From JANMOK01 sp031415055 (GTDB taxonomy: Bacteria; Pseudomonadota; Alphaproteobacteria; Rhodobacterales; Rhodobacteraceae): 64,000 bases of DNA. How positions within the stretch are numbered: position 1 is the stretch's first letter; the number at the start of each line of letters is the position of its first letter. Below are positions 34,508 through 43,431 of this stretch, in pieces. The position numbers and the translations under genes were made by a program. The stretch is taken from positions 36,598 through 100,597 of the forward strand of contig JANOQZ010000018.1 in the NCBI GenBank assembly GCA_031415055.1, written 5' to 3'. The notes beneath the pieces are model-generated. The model did no database searches. It was not told the DNA's origin and was given only the letters and a program-made list of their open reading frames with translations.

Positions 34508-36196
34508 CTAGCTAGGCTTATAAGCGCGGCGCTTGGCTGGTTTTTCTGGTGCGTTTGCTTTGAGACGTGATCCACGCAATACGCCCGCAGGTTCCAAAAT
34601 CGGATAGGCAACCGTTGTCAAATGCGCATTGATGCGTTTGAGGTCGCGCAACACATCAAGGTGTAAGGCGCTGGTTTCGATGGTTTCGCGTTTGCCTTCG
34701 CGCAGGCGGTCAAAGTGGCGTTCGGTGGCTTTCAATTCCTCGCCGCGCAGCCAGTCTTTGCGGGTGACAAGGTCGCGGGCCTGATCGACGTCGCGCGACA
34801 CAAACACCGTCATCGCGAGCTGCATTTGCTCGGCAACCACATGGTGGAAGGCTTGAATATCCGCCCAACCAGCGTCGGAAAAGTGCAGGTCTTGGCGCTG
34901 GCGTTTGCTGGCCAGTCGCAGTAAGCCCTTGTCGATGATGTCGCCGATGTGTTCGAGGTTGGTGGTGAAAAGCACCAGTTCCAACACTTGGGCGCTTTGC
35001 TTGGCATCCAGCTCGTGTTGCATCTGGCGGGCGAGGTAAAGTTTGATTTCTTCTTGTTCGACATCGACCTCTTCTTCTAAGTCGGCGACGAGTTGGATGC
35101 GTTTTTCGTCGCGGTCTAGGAAGGTCAGGATCGCTTCGCGCAGCATCAGTTCGACTTTATCCGATAGCTGCATCAATGCCCGCGTTGCAGCGTTCAATGC
35201 CAAAGCCGGACGGTCGTGCAAAGTTGGGTCGAGCAGGTCAAGCCGGTGGTGGTTTTTGGCATTGTCATTATCGGGCATCAAAGTTTCAAGTTTTCGCGCC
35301 GCAATGCCGGTTATCGGCAGAAAGATCAACACCAATGCCGCATTAAACAGGGTGTGGAAATGCGCAACCTGGCGTGCAGAATCGCTGCCGATGGTGCCAA
35401 TCCACATGGTGATTTGCGTGATAAGAGCCAGGGCGACGACCATGCCGGAAGCCCGGAATATCAAATTGCCCCAAAGCACCCGTCGGGCTGCGAGCGGGCT
35501 GTGCAGGGTCAGACCAAGCGGTATCATCCCGGCACCCAGATTTGCCCCCAAAACCAGCAACAAAGCGAATGGCAAAGCGATAATTCCCGCCGTCGTCAGC
35601 GAGATGACAAACAGCACAAAGGCGACGCTGGAATGCATCAGCCATGTCAGCAATGCGCCGGTGAGCACGGCGAGGATGGTGTCGTTGCTGAGCCACAACA
35701 AAATTTGGGCAATGCGTGGGCTGTCGCGCAACGGATCGGAGGCGGCGACGATCATGCCAAGAGCAATGAGAATAAGGGCGAAACCGACCAAAATGCGGGC
35801 CACTTGCTTTGGTCGCCCGTCGCCAAAACGTGCGGTGATTACACCTGCCAGCAATAAAAGCGGGATCAGCATTTTGAGATTAAAGGACAACGCCTGAACG
35901 ACCAGCGTGGTGCCAAGATCGGCACCCAACATTAGCGCCAATCCTTCGGGCAAGGCGATAAGGCCGCGACTGGCGAAAGTGCACAGCAACAGCGCGGTTG
36001 CGGTGGCGCTTTGCAATATCATCGAGGCGAAAGTGCCGGTTGCAACCGAAAGCACTGGGCGGCCTGCGATGCGGGCGATGGCTGAACGCATCTCGCCGCC
36101 ATAACCGCGCAGAATGCCAGTTTGCACCATCTGCGTGCCCCAAAGAAGTAACGCGATGCCGCCGATGAGGTTCAAAAGGATCAAGTGGCCCGACAT
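34508..36196 (-). CDS. Na+/phosphate cotransporter family protein with PhoU-like domain
   Basis: A 562-aa membrane protein of the NptA/YjbB type. Two inverted repeats of about four helices carry the QSS/TxAT-like segments GTFASMILQSATATALLLCTF and GALLTWLMHSSVAFVLFVISL, which form the transport site. Residues ~340-540 are helical and PhoU-like (ALNAATRALMQLSDKVELMLREA and LVLFTTNLEHIGDIIDKGLL). E. coli YjbB exports phosphate, so export is as likely as import. It is monocistronic, between convergent thioesterases and pyrD. Confidence 0.88.
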   Translation of the reverse strand: MSGHLILLNLIGGIALLLWGTQMVQTGILRGYGGEMRSAIARIAGRPVLSVATGTFASMILQSATATALLLCTFASRGLIALPEGLALMLGADLGTTLVVQALSFNLKMLIPLLLLAGVITARFGDGRPKQVARILVGFALILIALGMIVAASDPLRDSPRIAQILLWLSNDTILAVLTGALLTWLMHSSVAFVLFVISLTTAGIIALPFALLLVLGANLGAGMIPLGLTLHSPLAARRVLWGNLIFRASGMVVALALITQITMWIGTIGSDSARQVAHFHTLFNAALVLIFLPITGIAARKLETLMPDNDNAKNHHRLDLLDPTLHDRPALALNAATRALMQLSDKVELMLREAILTFLDRDEKRIQLVADLEEEVDVEQEEIKLYLARQMQHELDAKQSAQVLELVLFTTNLEHIGDIIDKGLLRLASKRQRQDLHFSDAGWADIQAFHHVVAEQMQLAMTVFVSRDVDQARDLVTRKDWLRGEELKATERHFDRLREGKRETIETSALHLDVLRDLKRINAHLTTVAYPILEPAGVLRGSRLKANAPEKPAKRRAYKPS

Positions 36197-36336
36197 GATT
36201 CACATGCGCCTTGCAATTGCAGCGGTCCCACCCGACGCTAATATGACGCCGTTTCGTTAACAATTTCAATATCAGGAGCGACGTTACGCCTCCATTTCAG
36301 CCGAATGTGATGCGCCGCAGCACAAAAGCCATAGCG

Positions 36337-37398
36337 TCAGAGCCAGTCGTGCACGCCCGTCCCCACGGCATCTGCCACCGATTCATGCCCGTCAACCGTC
36401 AACATATGATGCAGACCGGAAGCAATGCGATTGGCCAATCCGGTGCCTTTATAGACCATCGCGGTGTAAAGCTGAATCGCTGAGGCCCCGGCTTTGATCT
36501 TGGTATAGGCTTGTTCGGCGTTGCCGACACCGCCAACACCGATGAGGGGAATTTCCCCTTCGGTCATGCGATACATCTTAGCCAAGATGCGGGTGGAGAG
36601 CTCAAACAAGGGCTCGCCCGACAGACCGCCGCGTTGGTCTTTGTTGGTGCTCAGCAGCTTGCCGCGTTGGATGGTGGTGTTGGTGCAAACGATGCCCGAT
36701 ACGCCGGAACTCATCGATACTTCGGCGATGTCCTCCAGTTCATCATCGCGCAGATCGGGCGAGATTTTGAGGAAAACGGGGATACGCACTTCCAACGTGT
36801 CGCGCATTTCCATTACGCGGTTCAGCAGTTGTTCAAGGATTTTCGGGCTTTGCAGGTCGCGCAATTTCTCAGTGTTGGGCGACGATATGTTGATGGTTGC
36901 AAAGTCGCAGAACGGCCCGACTGAACCGAGCACACGCACAAAATCGGCGATGCGGTCGGTCGAATCCTTGTTGGCGCCAAGGTTGACGCCGACGGTGCCG
37001 AACGACGGCCGGCGCGAAAGCCGCAGCGCTACGGGCAACATACCCAGAGAGTTGAAACCAAAACGGTTGATCGCGGCTTTGTCTTCGGGCAGGCGGAACA
37101 AGCGTGGTTTGGCGTTGCCTTCTTGCTTGACCGGAGTGACGGCACCGACTTCGATAAAGCCAAAGCCCGATCGCAGCAGCGGCGCAACCGCTTCGGCGTT
37201 TTTGTCAAACCCGGCGGCAAGGCCGACCGGGTTGGGCAAGATGATGCCCGCAAGATTGGTTTGCAGCCGACCCGATGATAGCGGACCGGGCGTGGGGGCA
37301 AGGCCAAGTTTCAAACCCTGCATCGCCAGTGAATGCGCGCGTTCCGGGTCAATCCGCGATAAAAGCGGCATGGCCATGCGTTCAAAGGCGTTGATCAT
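36337..37398 (-). CDS. pyrD: Dihydroorotate dehydrogenase (quinone), class 2
   Basis: Oxidises dihydroorotate to orotate in pyrimidine synthesis, passing electrons to quinone at the membrane. It is 353 aa. The N-terminal amphipathic helix (LLSRIDPERAHSLAMQGLKLG) is the membrane-binding extension of class 2. FMN and active-site segments follow: GFGFIEVGAVTP, NRFGFNSLG, INISSPNTEKLRDLQ with the catalytic serine, CTNTTIQR, and LIGVGGVGNAEQAYTKIKAGASAIQLYTAMVYKG. It overlaps the DUF952 gene by 4 nt, an arrangement frequent in Rhodobacterales. Confidence 0.95.
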   Translation of the reverse strand: MINAFERMAMPLLSRIDPERAHSLAMQGLKLGLAPTPGPLSSGRLQTNLAGIILPNPVGLAAGFDKNAEAVAPLLRSGFGFIEVGAVTPVKQEGNAKPRLFRLPEDKAAINRFGFNSLGMLPVALRLSRRPSFGTVGVNLGANKDSTDRIADFVRVLGSVGPFCDFATINISSPNTEKLRDLQSPKILEQLLNRVMEMRDTLEVRIPVFLKISPDLRDDELEDIAEVSMSSGVSGIVCTNTTIQRGKLLSTNKDQRGGLSGEPLFELSTRILAKMYRMTEGEIPLIGVGGVGNAEQAYTKIKAGASAIQLYTAMVYKGTGLANRIASGLHHMLTVDGHESVADAVGTGVHDWL

Positions 37399-37733
37399 GC
37401 CACGCCCTCCGGCATGACATGGCCCAGCGGAGTGTCAACAATTGGTCGCGCCCAAAGAACATCGGACATTTGAAGCGGGGCAAAGAGATGAGGGAACAAC
37501 GCGTTTCCGCGAGACACTTCCCAGACCAGCCCGGACCCCAGCCGGTTGGCCGCAACACACACTAACATCAGATTCGTTTCGCCCCCGAAATGCCGACGCG
37601 CTGTTTCACCAAGCTGCGCCGCAGTGGAAAAATGAATGAAACCATCAAGAATATCAACAGGTACGCCATGGAGAATGAACCTAGCGTTAAATTCCGCCCA
37701 TTCTTGGGCACGAAGTATTTTGTAGATCAACAT
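37395..37733 (-). CDS. DUF952 family protein
   Basis: A 112-aa cytosolic protein with the DUF952 pattern: IYKILRAQEWAEF near the start, DGFIHFSTAAQLGETARRHF in the middle (conserved GFIHxS), and WEVSRGNALFPHLFAPLQMSDVLWARPI at the end. The fold is related to ADP-ribosyl-transferase-like small domains in some analyses, but the function is unknown. Its stop overlaps pyrD's ATG by 4 nt, so the two are co-translated, with DUF952 first in the pair. Confidence 0.8.
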   Translation of the reverse strand: MLIYKILRAQEWAEFNARFILHGVPVDILDGFIHFSTAAQLGETARRHFGGETNLMLVCVAANRLGSGLVWEVSRGNALFPHLFAPLQMSDVLWARPIVDTPLGHVMPEGVA

Positions 37734-37764
37734 CGTGCGACCATTGGGGAGTGTGACTTTTTGG

Positions 37765-38688
37765 TCAACCCTGCGGGGTCATTACTTTGCGGGCTTTGGC
37801 GCGCTCGATGCCCAGTTGGCGTTCGCGCCAGATGATGAAAAGTCCGGCGATAATGATGAGGATTGCGCCGTAAAGCATTGTTACTGTGGGTATTTCTGCG
37901 AATATGAAATATCCGATCAACAAGGCCAAAAGCATCGAGACATATTCAAAAGGGGCGATGACCCCGGTTTCGGCGAAGCGATAGCTGGAGGTCAGCAGCG
38001 CTTGACCAAGCCCGCCAAGAACCCCAGCAAGCACAAGAATTGCCGCTTGTGTTGGCGTCGGCCAGACCCAGCCAAAGGGCAGCGTCAACAACGAAAGCAG
38101 GGTCGAGGTCAGCGAGAAATAGAACACAATGGCGGGAATCGATTCGGTGTGAATCAGTTTTCGCACGAAAACCGTGGCCAAAGCGGCGAAGATTGCACCC
38201 GTCAAAGCGCAGAGGGCACCCAAGGCTTCGCCGTAGGTTGCCGTCTCTAAACTGTTTAACGACAGGCGTGGTGACAAGACAATTGTCACGCCAATCATCC
38301 CGACCAAAACGGCGGCCATGCGATATATGCGCACCTTCTCGCCCAAAAACATGGCGGCGAAAATGACCGCCAACAATGGCGCCGCATAGCCGATGGCCGT
38401 AGCTTCGGGCAGCGGCAACAAGCCAAGTGCTGTGAAACCGAACGCCATGCCCGACGTGCCAACCAAACCGCGCCAAAGGTGCGACCACGGATCGTTGGCT
38501 TTTAGCCCCTCGGCAAGTTCGCCCTTCCAGATCATCCACATTAGAATGACCGGAATAGCGAAAAACGAACGGAAGAACACCAGTTCGCCGCCGGGTATTT
38601 CGCCGGCCACCGACTTGATACAGGTCGCCATGCCAACAAAGACAAGGACCGAGGCGATTTTGAGGGCGATGCCGCGCAGGGGGTTCAT
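37765..38688 (-). CDS. EamA/DMT family permease (second copy)
   Basis: A 307-aa ten-helix exporter-type protein, distinct from the one at 22776. The first EamA repeat starts ALKIASVLVFVGMATCIKSVAG and includes PLPEATAIGYAAPLLAVIFAAMFLGEKV, the family's conserved proline/glutamate helix; the second ends GAILIIIAGLFIIWRERQLG. The substrate is unknown; S-adenosylmethionine, amino acids or riboflavin are carried by relatives. It lies ~30 bp upstream of the DUF952-pyrD pair on the same strand, so it may be co-transcribed with them. Confidence 0.85.
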   Translation of the reverse strand: MNPLRGIALKIASVLVFVGMATCIKSVAGEIPGGELVFFRSFFAIPVILMWMIWKGELAEGLKANDPWSHLWRGLVGTSGMAFGFTALGLLPLPEATAIGYAAPLLAVIFAAMFLGEKVRIYRMAAVLVGMIGVTIVLSPRLSLNSLETATYGEALGALCALTGAIFAALATVFVRKLIHTESIPAIVFYFSLTSTLLSLLTLPFGWVWPTPTQAAILVLAGVLGGLGQALLTSSYRFAETGVIAPFEYVSMLLALLIGYFIFAEIPTVTMLYGAILIIIAGLFIIWRERQLGIERAKARKVMTPQG

Positions 38689-38786
38689 AGTTTGGTCTGG
38701 ATTCGATTGGTTGGCGTTGGGGTGTTATTTCATTTTGCAACGCCGGGCGAAAGGCATCGTTCGCTTGACGACGTGCAATTGAGTGT

Positions 38787-38809
38787 ATTACAGTTGATTG
38801 CAATGTAAT
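38787..38809 (+). promoter_or_regulatory. Operator-like inverted repeat in front of toxin-antitoxin genes
   Basis: ATTACA (38787-38792) and TGTAAT (38804-38809) form an inverted repeat 13 bp before the antitoxin ATG, overlapping a possible -10 and downstream of TTGACG (38765-38770) as -35. Ribbon-helix-helix antitoxins normally bind such repeats to repress their own operon. Confidence 0.45.
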
Positions 38810-38821
38810 CGGGGTAAGAAA

Positions 38822-39094
38822 ATGGCAACCGCGACATTCACGATGCGCATGGACAGAGACTTGAAGCAACGTCTGGAAGCAGAGGCGAACCGCGAAGATC
38901 GGTCAGCATCGTGGCTTGCTGCACAAGCGATCAAGACATTGCTCGATGAAAAGGCGGCGAAATACGCCGCGATAGATCGGGCTTTGGCGGCAAGTCAAAC
39001 AGAAGGACGGATTTCAGAACAAGCAATGCGCGCATGGATTGAAAGCTGGGGTGACGAAAACGAGTTGCAAAAACCAATCGCCGACAGCCGTTAG
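38822..39094 (+). CDS. Ribbon-helix-helix antitoxin (RelB/CopG type)
   Basis: A 90-aa protein. The N-terminus ATATFTMRMDRDLKQRLEAEANREDRSASWLAAQAI has the short beta-strand followed by two helices of the MetJ/Arc/CopG fold; the C-terminal part (AALASQTEGRISEQAMRAWIESWG-like) resembles the toxin-wrapping tail of RelB/ParD antitoxins. ATG 38822 follows a GGGGTAAG box. It is 9 bp upstream of the ParE-like toxin. Expected to neutralise the toxin and repress the operon. It lies between the EamA exporter and the HMCES gene. Confidence 0.82.
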   Translation: MATATFTMRMDRDLKQRLEAEANREDRSASWLAAQAIKTLLDEKAAKYAAIDRALAASQTEGRISEQAMRAWIESWGDENELQKPIADSR

Positions 39095-39103
39095 CACTAA
39101 GTT

Positions 39104-39391
39104 TTGGCATTGGAAATTATCTTCCGCGCGTCAACCGCCGATGATTTGATTTGGCTCGGCGAGTATTATGACCGCGTGTTTCCTGGCGGGGCAAAAAAGG
39201 CGAGTCAAAGACTTTTGCGGATTCTTGATTTAATTGCGGACAACCCAATGATAGGGCGCAAGTCAGAAGGTTTTCCAGAAGTCCGTGAGTTCGCCGTTCC
39301 CAAAACGCCGTTTTCTATCATCTACACTTTAGCCAATGGTCAAATCGAGGTTTTACGGGTGTGGGATCAACGAAGGGGCGCAAGGCGATAG
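39104..39391 (+). CDS. RelE/ParE family toxin
   Basis: A 95-aa toxin, apparently starting at TTG 39104. It shows the RelE/ParE pattern: LEIIFRASTADDLIWLGEYYDR, the helix SQRLLRILDLIADNPMIGRKSEG, and the terminal strands VREFAVPKTPFSIIYTLANGQIEVLRVWDQRR. The end with an RVWDQRR basic patch matches ParE-type proteins (gyrase poisons) as well as RelE ribonucleases; sequence alone does not decide. It is directly behind its antitoxin. The base composition of the pair is slightly AT-richer than its neighbours, in keeping with a mobile module. Confidence 0.82.
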   Translation: MALEIIFRASTADDLIWLGEYYDRVFPGGAKKASQRLLRILDLIADNPMIGRKSEGFPEVREFAVPKTPFSIIYTLANGQIEVLRVWDQRRGARR

Positions 39392-39441
39392 TATTCCATT
39401 GCGGTTTTGCCAAATCCGACTGGCAAAGGTAACATCCCCCC

Positions 39442-40116
39442 ATGTGCGGACGCATTGCGATGACATTGCCGCAGGACATGGTCCTGTTCTTCGACGCTTC
39501 GGCTGCGGCTTTGCCCGCGCAGGAGCCGCGTTGGAACGTTTGCCCGACGCAGATGATCCCGGTGGCGGTGTCACGGGATGGGCAGCGCGAGATGCACTGG
39601 ATGCGCTGGGGATTTTTGCCGCATTGGTACAAGACGCCAAACGACGGGCCATTGATCATCAATGCCCGTTCGGAAGGGATCGCAGATAAACCAGCGTTCC
39701 GGGTGGCTTGTCGGGAGCGGCGGTGTTTAATTCCGGCCAGCGGTTTTTACGAATGGACAATTGCCCCCGACAAGGGTCGTGATCCGTGGTTCATGCAGCC
39801 CAGCAGCGGCGGGTTGATGGCGTTTGGCGGGGTTTGGCAAAGTTGGAACGCGCCAGATGGTCAGCTGCATCAGACGGTGGCCGTGGTGACCTGCGAAGCC
39901 AACAAGGCAATGTCGGTTCTGCATCATCGAATGCCAGTGATCATTGCCAAGGAAGACTTCCCGCTGTGGTTGGGTGAGGCCGGCCACGGGGCAGCAAATT
40001 TGATGCGGCCCGCACCGGAAGATGCGCTCAATTTTCGGCGGGTGTCGCGCAAAGTTAGCGGGGCGAAATACGACAATGCCGAACTGATCGAGCCATTTGT
40101 GCCCGCTTCTGCCTGA
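39442..40116 (+). CDS. SOS response-associated peptidase / HMCES-YedK abasic-site protein
   Basis: A 224-aa SRAP protein that covalently traps abasic sites in single-stranded DNA. The N-terminal MCGR places the nucleophile Cys2, exposed after Met removal. Other active-site segments are present: INARSEGIADKPAF (Asn), IPASGFYEWT (Glu) and SVLHHRMPVII (His). There is no SOS box that I can make out upstream. It lies ~50 bp after the toxin gene, on the same strand. Confidence 0.93.
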   Translation: MCGRIAMTLPQDMVLFFDASAAALPAQEPRWNVCPTQMIPVAVSRDGQREMHWMRWGFLPHWYKTPNDGPLIINARSEGIADKPAFRVACRERRCLIPASGFYEWTIAPDKGRDPWFMQPSSGGLMAFGGVWQSWNAPDGQLHQTVAVVTCEANKAMSVLHHRMPVIIAKEDFPLWLGEAGHGAANLMRPAPEDALNFRRVSRKVSGAKYDNAELIEPFVPASA

Positions 40117-40250
40117 ATTGGCCTTGAAACAATCTTTATAATGCCCGCACCGGGCCATGATCGCGCCCCATTTGAACGCTTTAAGGAAAGGGCGCGCAGG
40201 GGCGTGTAATGAGTGTCCCGTGTGTAGATTTTGTCCCTGTGCGCCCAGGG

Positions 40251-41381
40251 CTATTGCTGGTTCTGAGCGATAAAGTACCCCACACAAGCAGCAGCAATAG
40301 CACCGATTATCACCGCAAACGTTATTTTCCAAACCGAATAGGGCCGCTCGCCTTGGACGTTGCCAGTGCGACCGTTGACGACAAAACGAAACGTGCGACC
40401 ACGATATTTGTAGGCGGCCAACCAGACCGGCAGCAGGATGTGCTTGAAGGTGATCGCGGCGACTTGTGTTTGCAGGTCGTCTATTTCTTGCCGGTCGCCA
40501 CCGATGTCAAATTTAACGTCGCGCACGATCATGGCGTTCATGACTTGGCGGGCTTCCTCGAACCCTTCGTCCAGCGTTACCGTATAACCTTCGGCGCGAA
40601 ACCCGGCCAGATACTCGGCGCGGTAAGGCTCCATCGCTGCCAGGTCCCACGGGGCCAGGCCATCGGTGTATTGTTTGGGCAGGGCTTTGGAGCCGAGGAT
40701 CAGCACATCATCAAAGAAACGGGCAACGCGGCCAGCGACGCCGGTCCAACGGATTTTCTGCACTTGTTGTTGACGTTGTTCGCGCCTGCCTTTGATGGTG
40801 ACAGTGACGGTATGCGATTCGTAATAAATGGTGCCGCGTTTGCCGCGATATTCTGACTTTGTGTCGGCGTCGTAGGTCCAATAAGGCACATAGATTCCCT
40901 GCATGGCGCGACCGGCTCGGGCGTAGTCTTGCACACCACCGGGGGCAAACCAAAGATTGCCAAGCCAGCGACGTAGATGGTCACGCGCTTCGGTCTCTTT
41001 CAGGGCAAAGGGCAGCAACCCACGCGGCTTAATGTGGCGATGCTTGCCGGTGTCGGTGACAACCGGCGTGTCACAAAACGGGCATTCGGTTGCGACATTG
41101 TCTTTGCCAAATTCAACCAGAGCCCCGCAGTTGGGACACGAGGTGACGCGGATTTCCTCGGTCTCCGATTCTGGCAGTTGGTTTTCCAGCGCCTTGCGAA
41201 AATCAAGTTCCTTGATCGCCTCGCCGCCCCAACGGCTGTTTTCGATCTGTATGGTGGCGCCGCAATGGTCGCAGACCATAGTCTCGGTGCCCGGACCAAA
41301 GCGCAGGTCCGAGCCACAAGTTTCGCACGGGAACCGATGTTCGGTTCCTTCGATCAGACGGCCCTCAACCATCGCGTTCAA
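40251..41381 (-). CDS. Zinc-ribbon membrane protein, YdjG-like
   Basis: A 376-aa protein with three CxxC pairs forming two zinc ribbons near the N-terminus: CETCGSDL/CDHCG (~19-40) and CPNCGALVEF/CPFCDTP (~82-103). Then a ~230-residue domain with LLPFALKETEARDHLRRWL, IYVPYWTYDA and LLPVWLAAYKYRGRTFRFVVNGRTG, and one C-terminal membrane helix (FAVIIGAIAAACVGYFIA). This order matches B. subtilis YdjG, a membrane partner in the pspA operon. Its ATG overlaps the SPFH stop by 4 nt. It is the last gene of the six-gene cluster. Confidence 0.8.
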   Translation of the reverse strand: MNAMVEGRLIEGTEHRFPCETCGSDLRFGPGTETMVCDHCGATIQIENSRWGGEAIKELDFRKALENQLPESETEEIRVTSCPNCGALVEFGKDNVATECPFCDTPVVTDTGKHRHIKPRGLLPFALKETEARDHLRRWLGNLWFAPGGVQDYARAGRAMQGIYVPYWTYDADTKSEYRGKRGTIYYESHTVTVTIKGRREQRQQQVQKIRWTGVAGRVARFFDDVLILGSKALPKQYTDGLAPWDLAAMEPYRAEYLAGFRAEGYTVTLDEGFEEARQVMNAMIVRDVKFDIGGDRQEIDDLQTQVAAITFKHILLPVWLAAYKYRGRTFRFVVNGRTGNVQGERPYSVWKITFAVIIGAIAAACVGYFIAQNQQ

Positions 41382-42454
41382 TCGGCGGGTGGTTTGGGTG
41401 GTGTTTGATTGAACAGGTCACTGACGCCCGCAACTTCGCCCGCGCGTTTCCAGCCCTCGCTTCCCGCGGACCAAACCCATGAGGCTTTGGTCAACAATCC
41501 CTTGGAAGCCATTGCGGCCAAAGCTGTTGCATCAATGGGACCAGTGGCTTCGCCACCGACGGATACATGCCACATGGGCGTATCGGCTGTTGGTGCGTCG
41601 GGCGTGTTTCCCCAAGGACCAGTTCTACTGCCCATCGCCATGCCCATGCCCATGCCCATTCCCATTCCCGCGCCGCCGGGGTTGCGGGCGGCTTCGGTCA
41701 TGGCTTCGGCAGCGGAATATTCGGTGAATTTGTGCAGATCACCGGCGATGCCCATGGACGAGCGCTTGTCGAGCGCCTTTTCGACTTCCTCAGGCAGCGA
41801 GATGTTTTCGATATAGAACGAGGGGATTTCAAGACCGAACTCGGCCACTTCGGGGGTGATACGTTCGGCCAGCAGTTTGCCCAGTTCCTCGGTATTGGCC
41901 GCCATATCGAGCACCGGTACGTTGCTGCGGGCAATGGCCGTGGAAAAACGCGAAACGATGATATTGCGGATCTGGAAACTGATCTCGTCGGTGGTGAATT
42001 CACCGTCGGTGCCGACCACTTCGGTCATGAATTTGCCGGGGTCTTTGACCTTCATCGTGTAGGTGCCGAACGCGCGTATGCGGATCGGGCCGAATTCGGG
42101 GTCGCGCAGCATGATCGGGTTTTTGGTGCCCCATTTCAGGTCTTGGACGAGGGTGGTGCTGACGAAATAGATTTCAGATTTGAACGGGCTTTCAAAACCG
42201 TGACTCCAGTTCTGCAAGGTAGTCAGGATCGGCATGTTATTGGTTTCAAGCACATAAAGCCCGGGTTTAAACACGTCGGCCAATTGCCCTTCGTGGATGA
42301 ACACCGCCGCTTGCCCTTCGCGGACTGTCAGCTTGGCACCGTATTTGATTTCGTGATCCTCGCGCTCAAACCGCCAGACCAATGTGTCGCGGGTATCATC
42401 TGTCCAATGAATGACATCGATGAATTCGCCGGTCAGAAAATCGAAAATGCCCAT
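41378..42454 (-). CDS. SPFH-domain protein with C-terminal GYF-like domain, YdjI-like
   Basis: A 358-aa protein of the 'virion core protein'/YdjI type. Residues ~25-250 are an SPFH (band 7) domain with GQAAVFIHEGQLADVFKPGLYVLETNN at its start; there is no N-terminal membrane helix. A Gly-Met linker (GMGMGMGMAMG, ~270-282) encoded by tandem hexamers follows. The last ~55 residues, WHVSVGGEATGPIDATALAAM with W-pairs after it, match the GYF_2 domain. Strong GGAGAT box before ATG 42454. Probably a membrane-associated oligomeric scaffold partnering the downstream zinc-ribbon protein. Confidence 0.83.
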   Translation of the reverse strand: MGIFDFLTGEFIDVIHWTDDTRDTLVWRFEREDHEIKYGAKLTVREGQAAVFIHEGQLADVFKPGLYVLETNNMPILTTLQNWSHGFESPFKSEIYFVSTTLVQDLKWGTKNPIMLRDPEFGPIRIRAFGTYTMKVKDPGKFMTEVVGTDGEFTTDEISFQIRNIIVSRFSTAIARSNVPVLDMAANTEELGKLLAERITPEVAEFGLEIPSFYIENISLPEEVEKALDKRSSMGIAGDLHKFTEYSAAEAMTEAARNPGGAGMGMGMGMGMAMGSRTGPWGNTPDAPTADTPMWHVSVGGEATGPIDATALAAMASKGLLTKASWVWSAGSEGWKRAGEVAGVSDLFNQTPPKPPAD

Positions 42455-42472
42455 GGATATCTCCTTTAGAAT

Positions 42473-43366
42473 CTAACTTGAGCCCGCCGCCGCTGCGGCG
42501 ATGGTCGGCAAAAACGGCAGGGCTTCGCTGCGGGTCATCCCGACGGTCAGGCGGGGGTCGTAGAGCATGCGCAGCAGAATTTCGTCGTGGCGCGTCAGCA
42601 AGGCGAATTCCTCGTCGTCGTTGAAGATGGAGGGTCGCGCGGTGCGGCTGTCGTTGGCAAGGCCCATGGCTTGGGTCATTTCCTCGTGGATGCAGCTTTC
42701 GCGCATGCGGGTCCCGTGCTCGGCTTTGACCAACACAATGGCGGCGGCGTAAGTCGCCGGATCGGATGGGTGGGCAAAGGCGTAGGCGACACAAAAAATG
42801 TCGGGGGGCGAATTGCGGAAGGCATCAATCACGGCGGGTTCGATGAAGGGATAGCGCCGCAGCAAGGCACCGGCGAATTCCTTTTGTTCGTTTTGATTGA
42901 GGAACATCACCAGAAAGTTCGCGTCCCGGTCGGCGGAAAGGCGCATATTGAGGCCAGTGAAGTCGGCCAACCTATCGGTGAACTTGCGAACCAAGCTTTT
43001 GTCGGCGGCCTGCTGATCGGCGGGCACGGAATCGCCAAAGATCAGCCCGACCCGCACGGGTTTGGTCCATCGACGCAAGGTCGCCTCGGTCTCGCGCTGT
43101 ACATAACGACCGTTCACAACCGTATACTCGTCAAACAACGCGATACGATCAAAGTTTTTCACCAAATCCTTGTTGGTAAAAGGTGCATCCAATGGCAGCA
43201 CTTCGCGGCGCATTTTGCCTTGTGCGATAAGTCGGGTTTCCACATTGGCATAGTAGCGCGTCAGTTCATCGGGACCGTCTTGTGCCGGCAGGTCAGGCAA
43301 AGCGGTTTTGCTGCATCCAGCCAACCCTGCCAGGAAGAAAATAACCAACAAACGGGCAAAAGGCAT
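42473..43366 (-). CDS. DUF2927 lipoprotein, putative metallopeptidase-like
   Basis: A 297-aa exported lipoprotein: MPFARLLVIFFLAGLAGCS is a signal peptide ending in a lipobox (LAGC). The rest matches DUF2927, with RRWTKPVRVGLIFGDSVP, the DRLADFTGLNM helix and ESCIHEEMTQAMGLAND. The last segment resembles a gluzincin/metzincin helix (HEExxQ) with a following NDDE, so a zinc-peptidase-like fold is plausible but unproven. ATG 43366 is chosen because the signal peptide starts there. It sits between TelA and SPFH genes, within the cluster. Confidence 0.8.
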   Translation of the reverse strand: MPFARLLVIFFLAGLAGCSKTALPDLPAQDGPDELTRYYANVETRLIAQGKMRREVLPLDAPFTNKDLVKNFDRIALFDEYTVVNGRYVQRETEATLRRWTKPVRVGLIFGDSVPADQQAADKSLVRKFTDRLADFTGLNMRLSADRDANFLVMFLNQNEQKEFAGALLRRYPFIEPAVIDAFRNSPPDIFCVAYAFAHPSDPATYAAAIVLVKAEHGTRMRESCIHEEMTQAMGLANDSRTARPSIFNDDEEFALLTRHDEILLRMLYDPRLTVGMTRSEALPFLPTIAAAAAGSS

Positions 43367-43431
43367 ACAGGATATTCCGCGATACGAGGGACAAGCGGGC
43401 CGCGTCATGCGGCGCACACGGGAACGATAGT

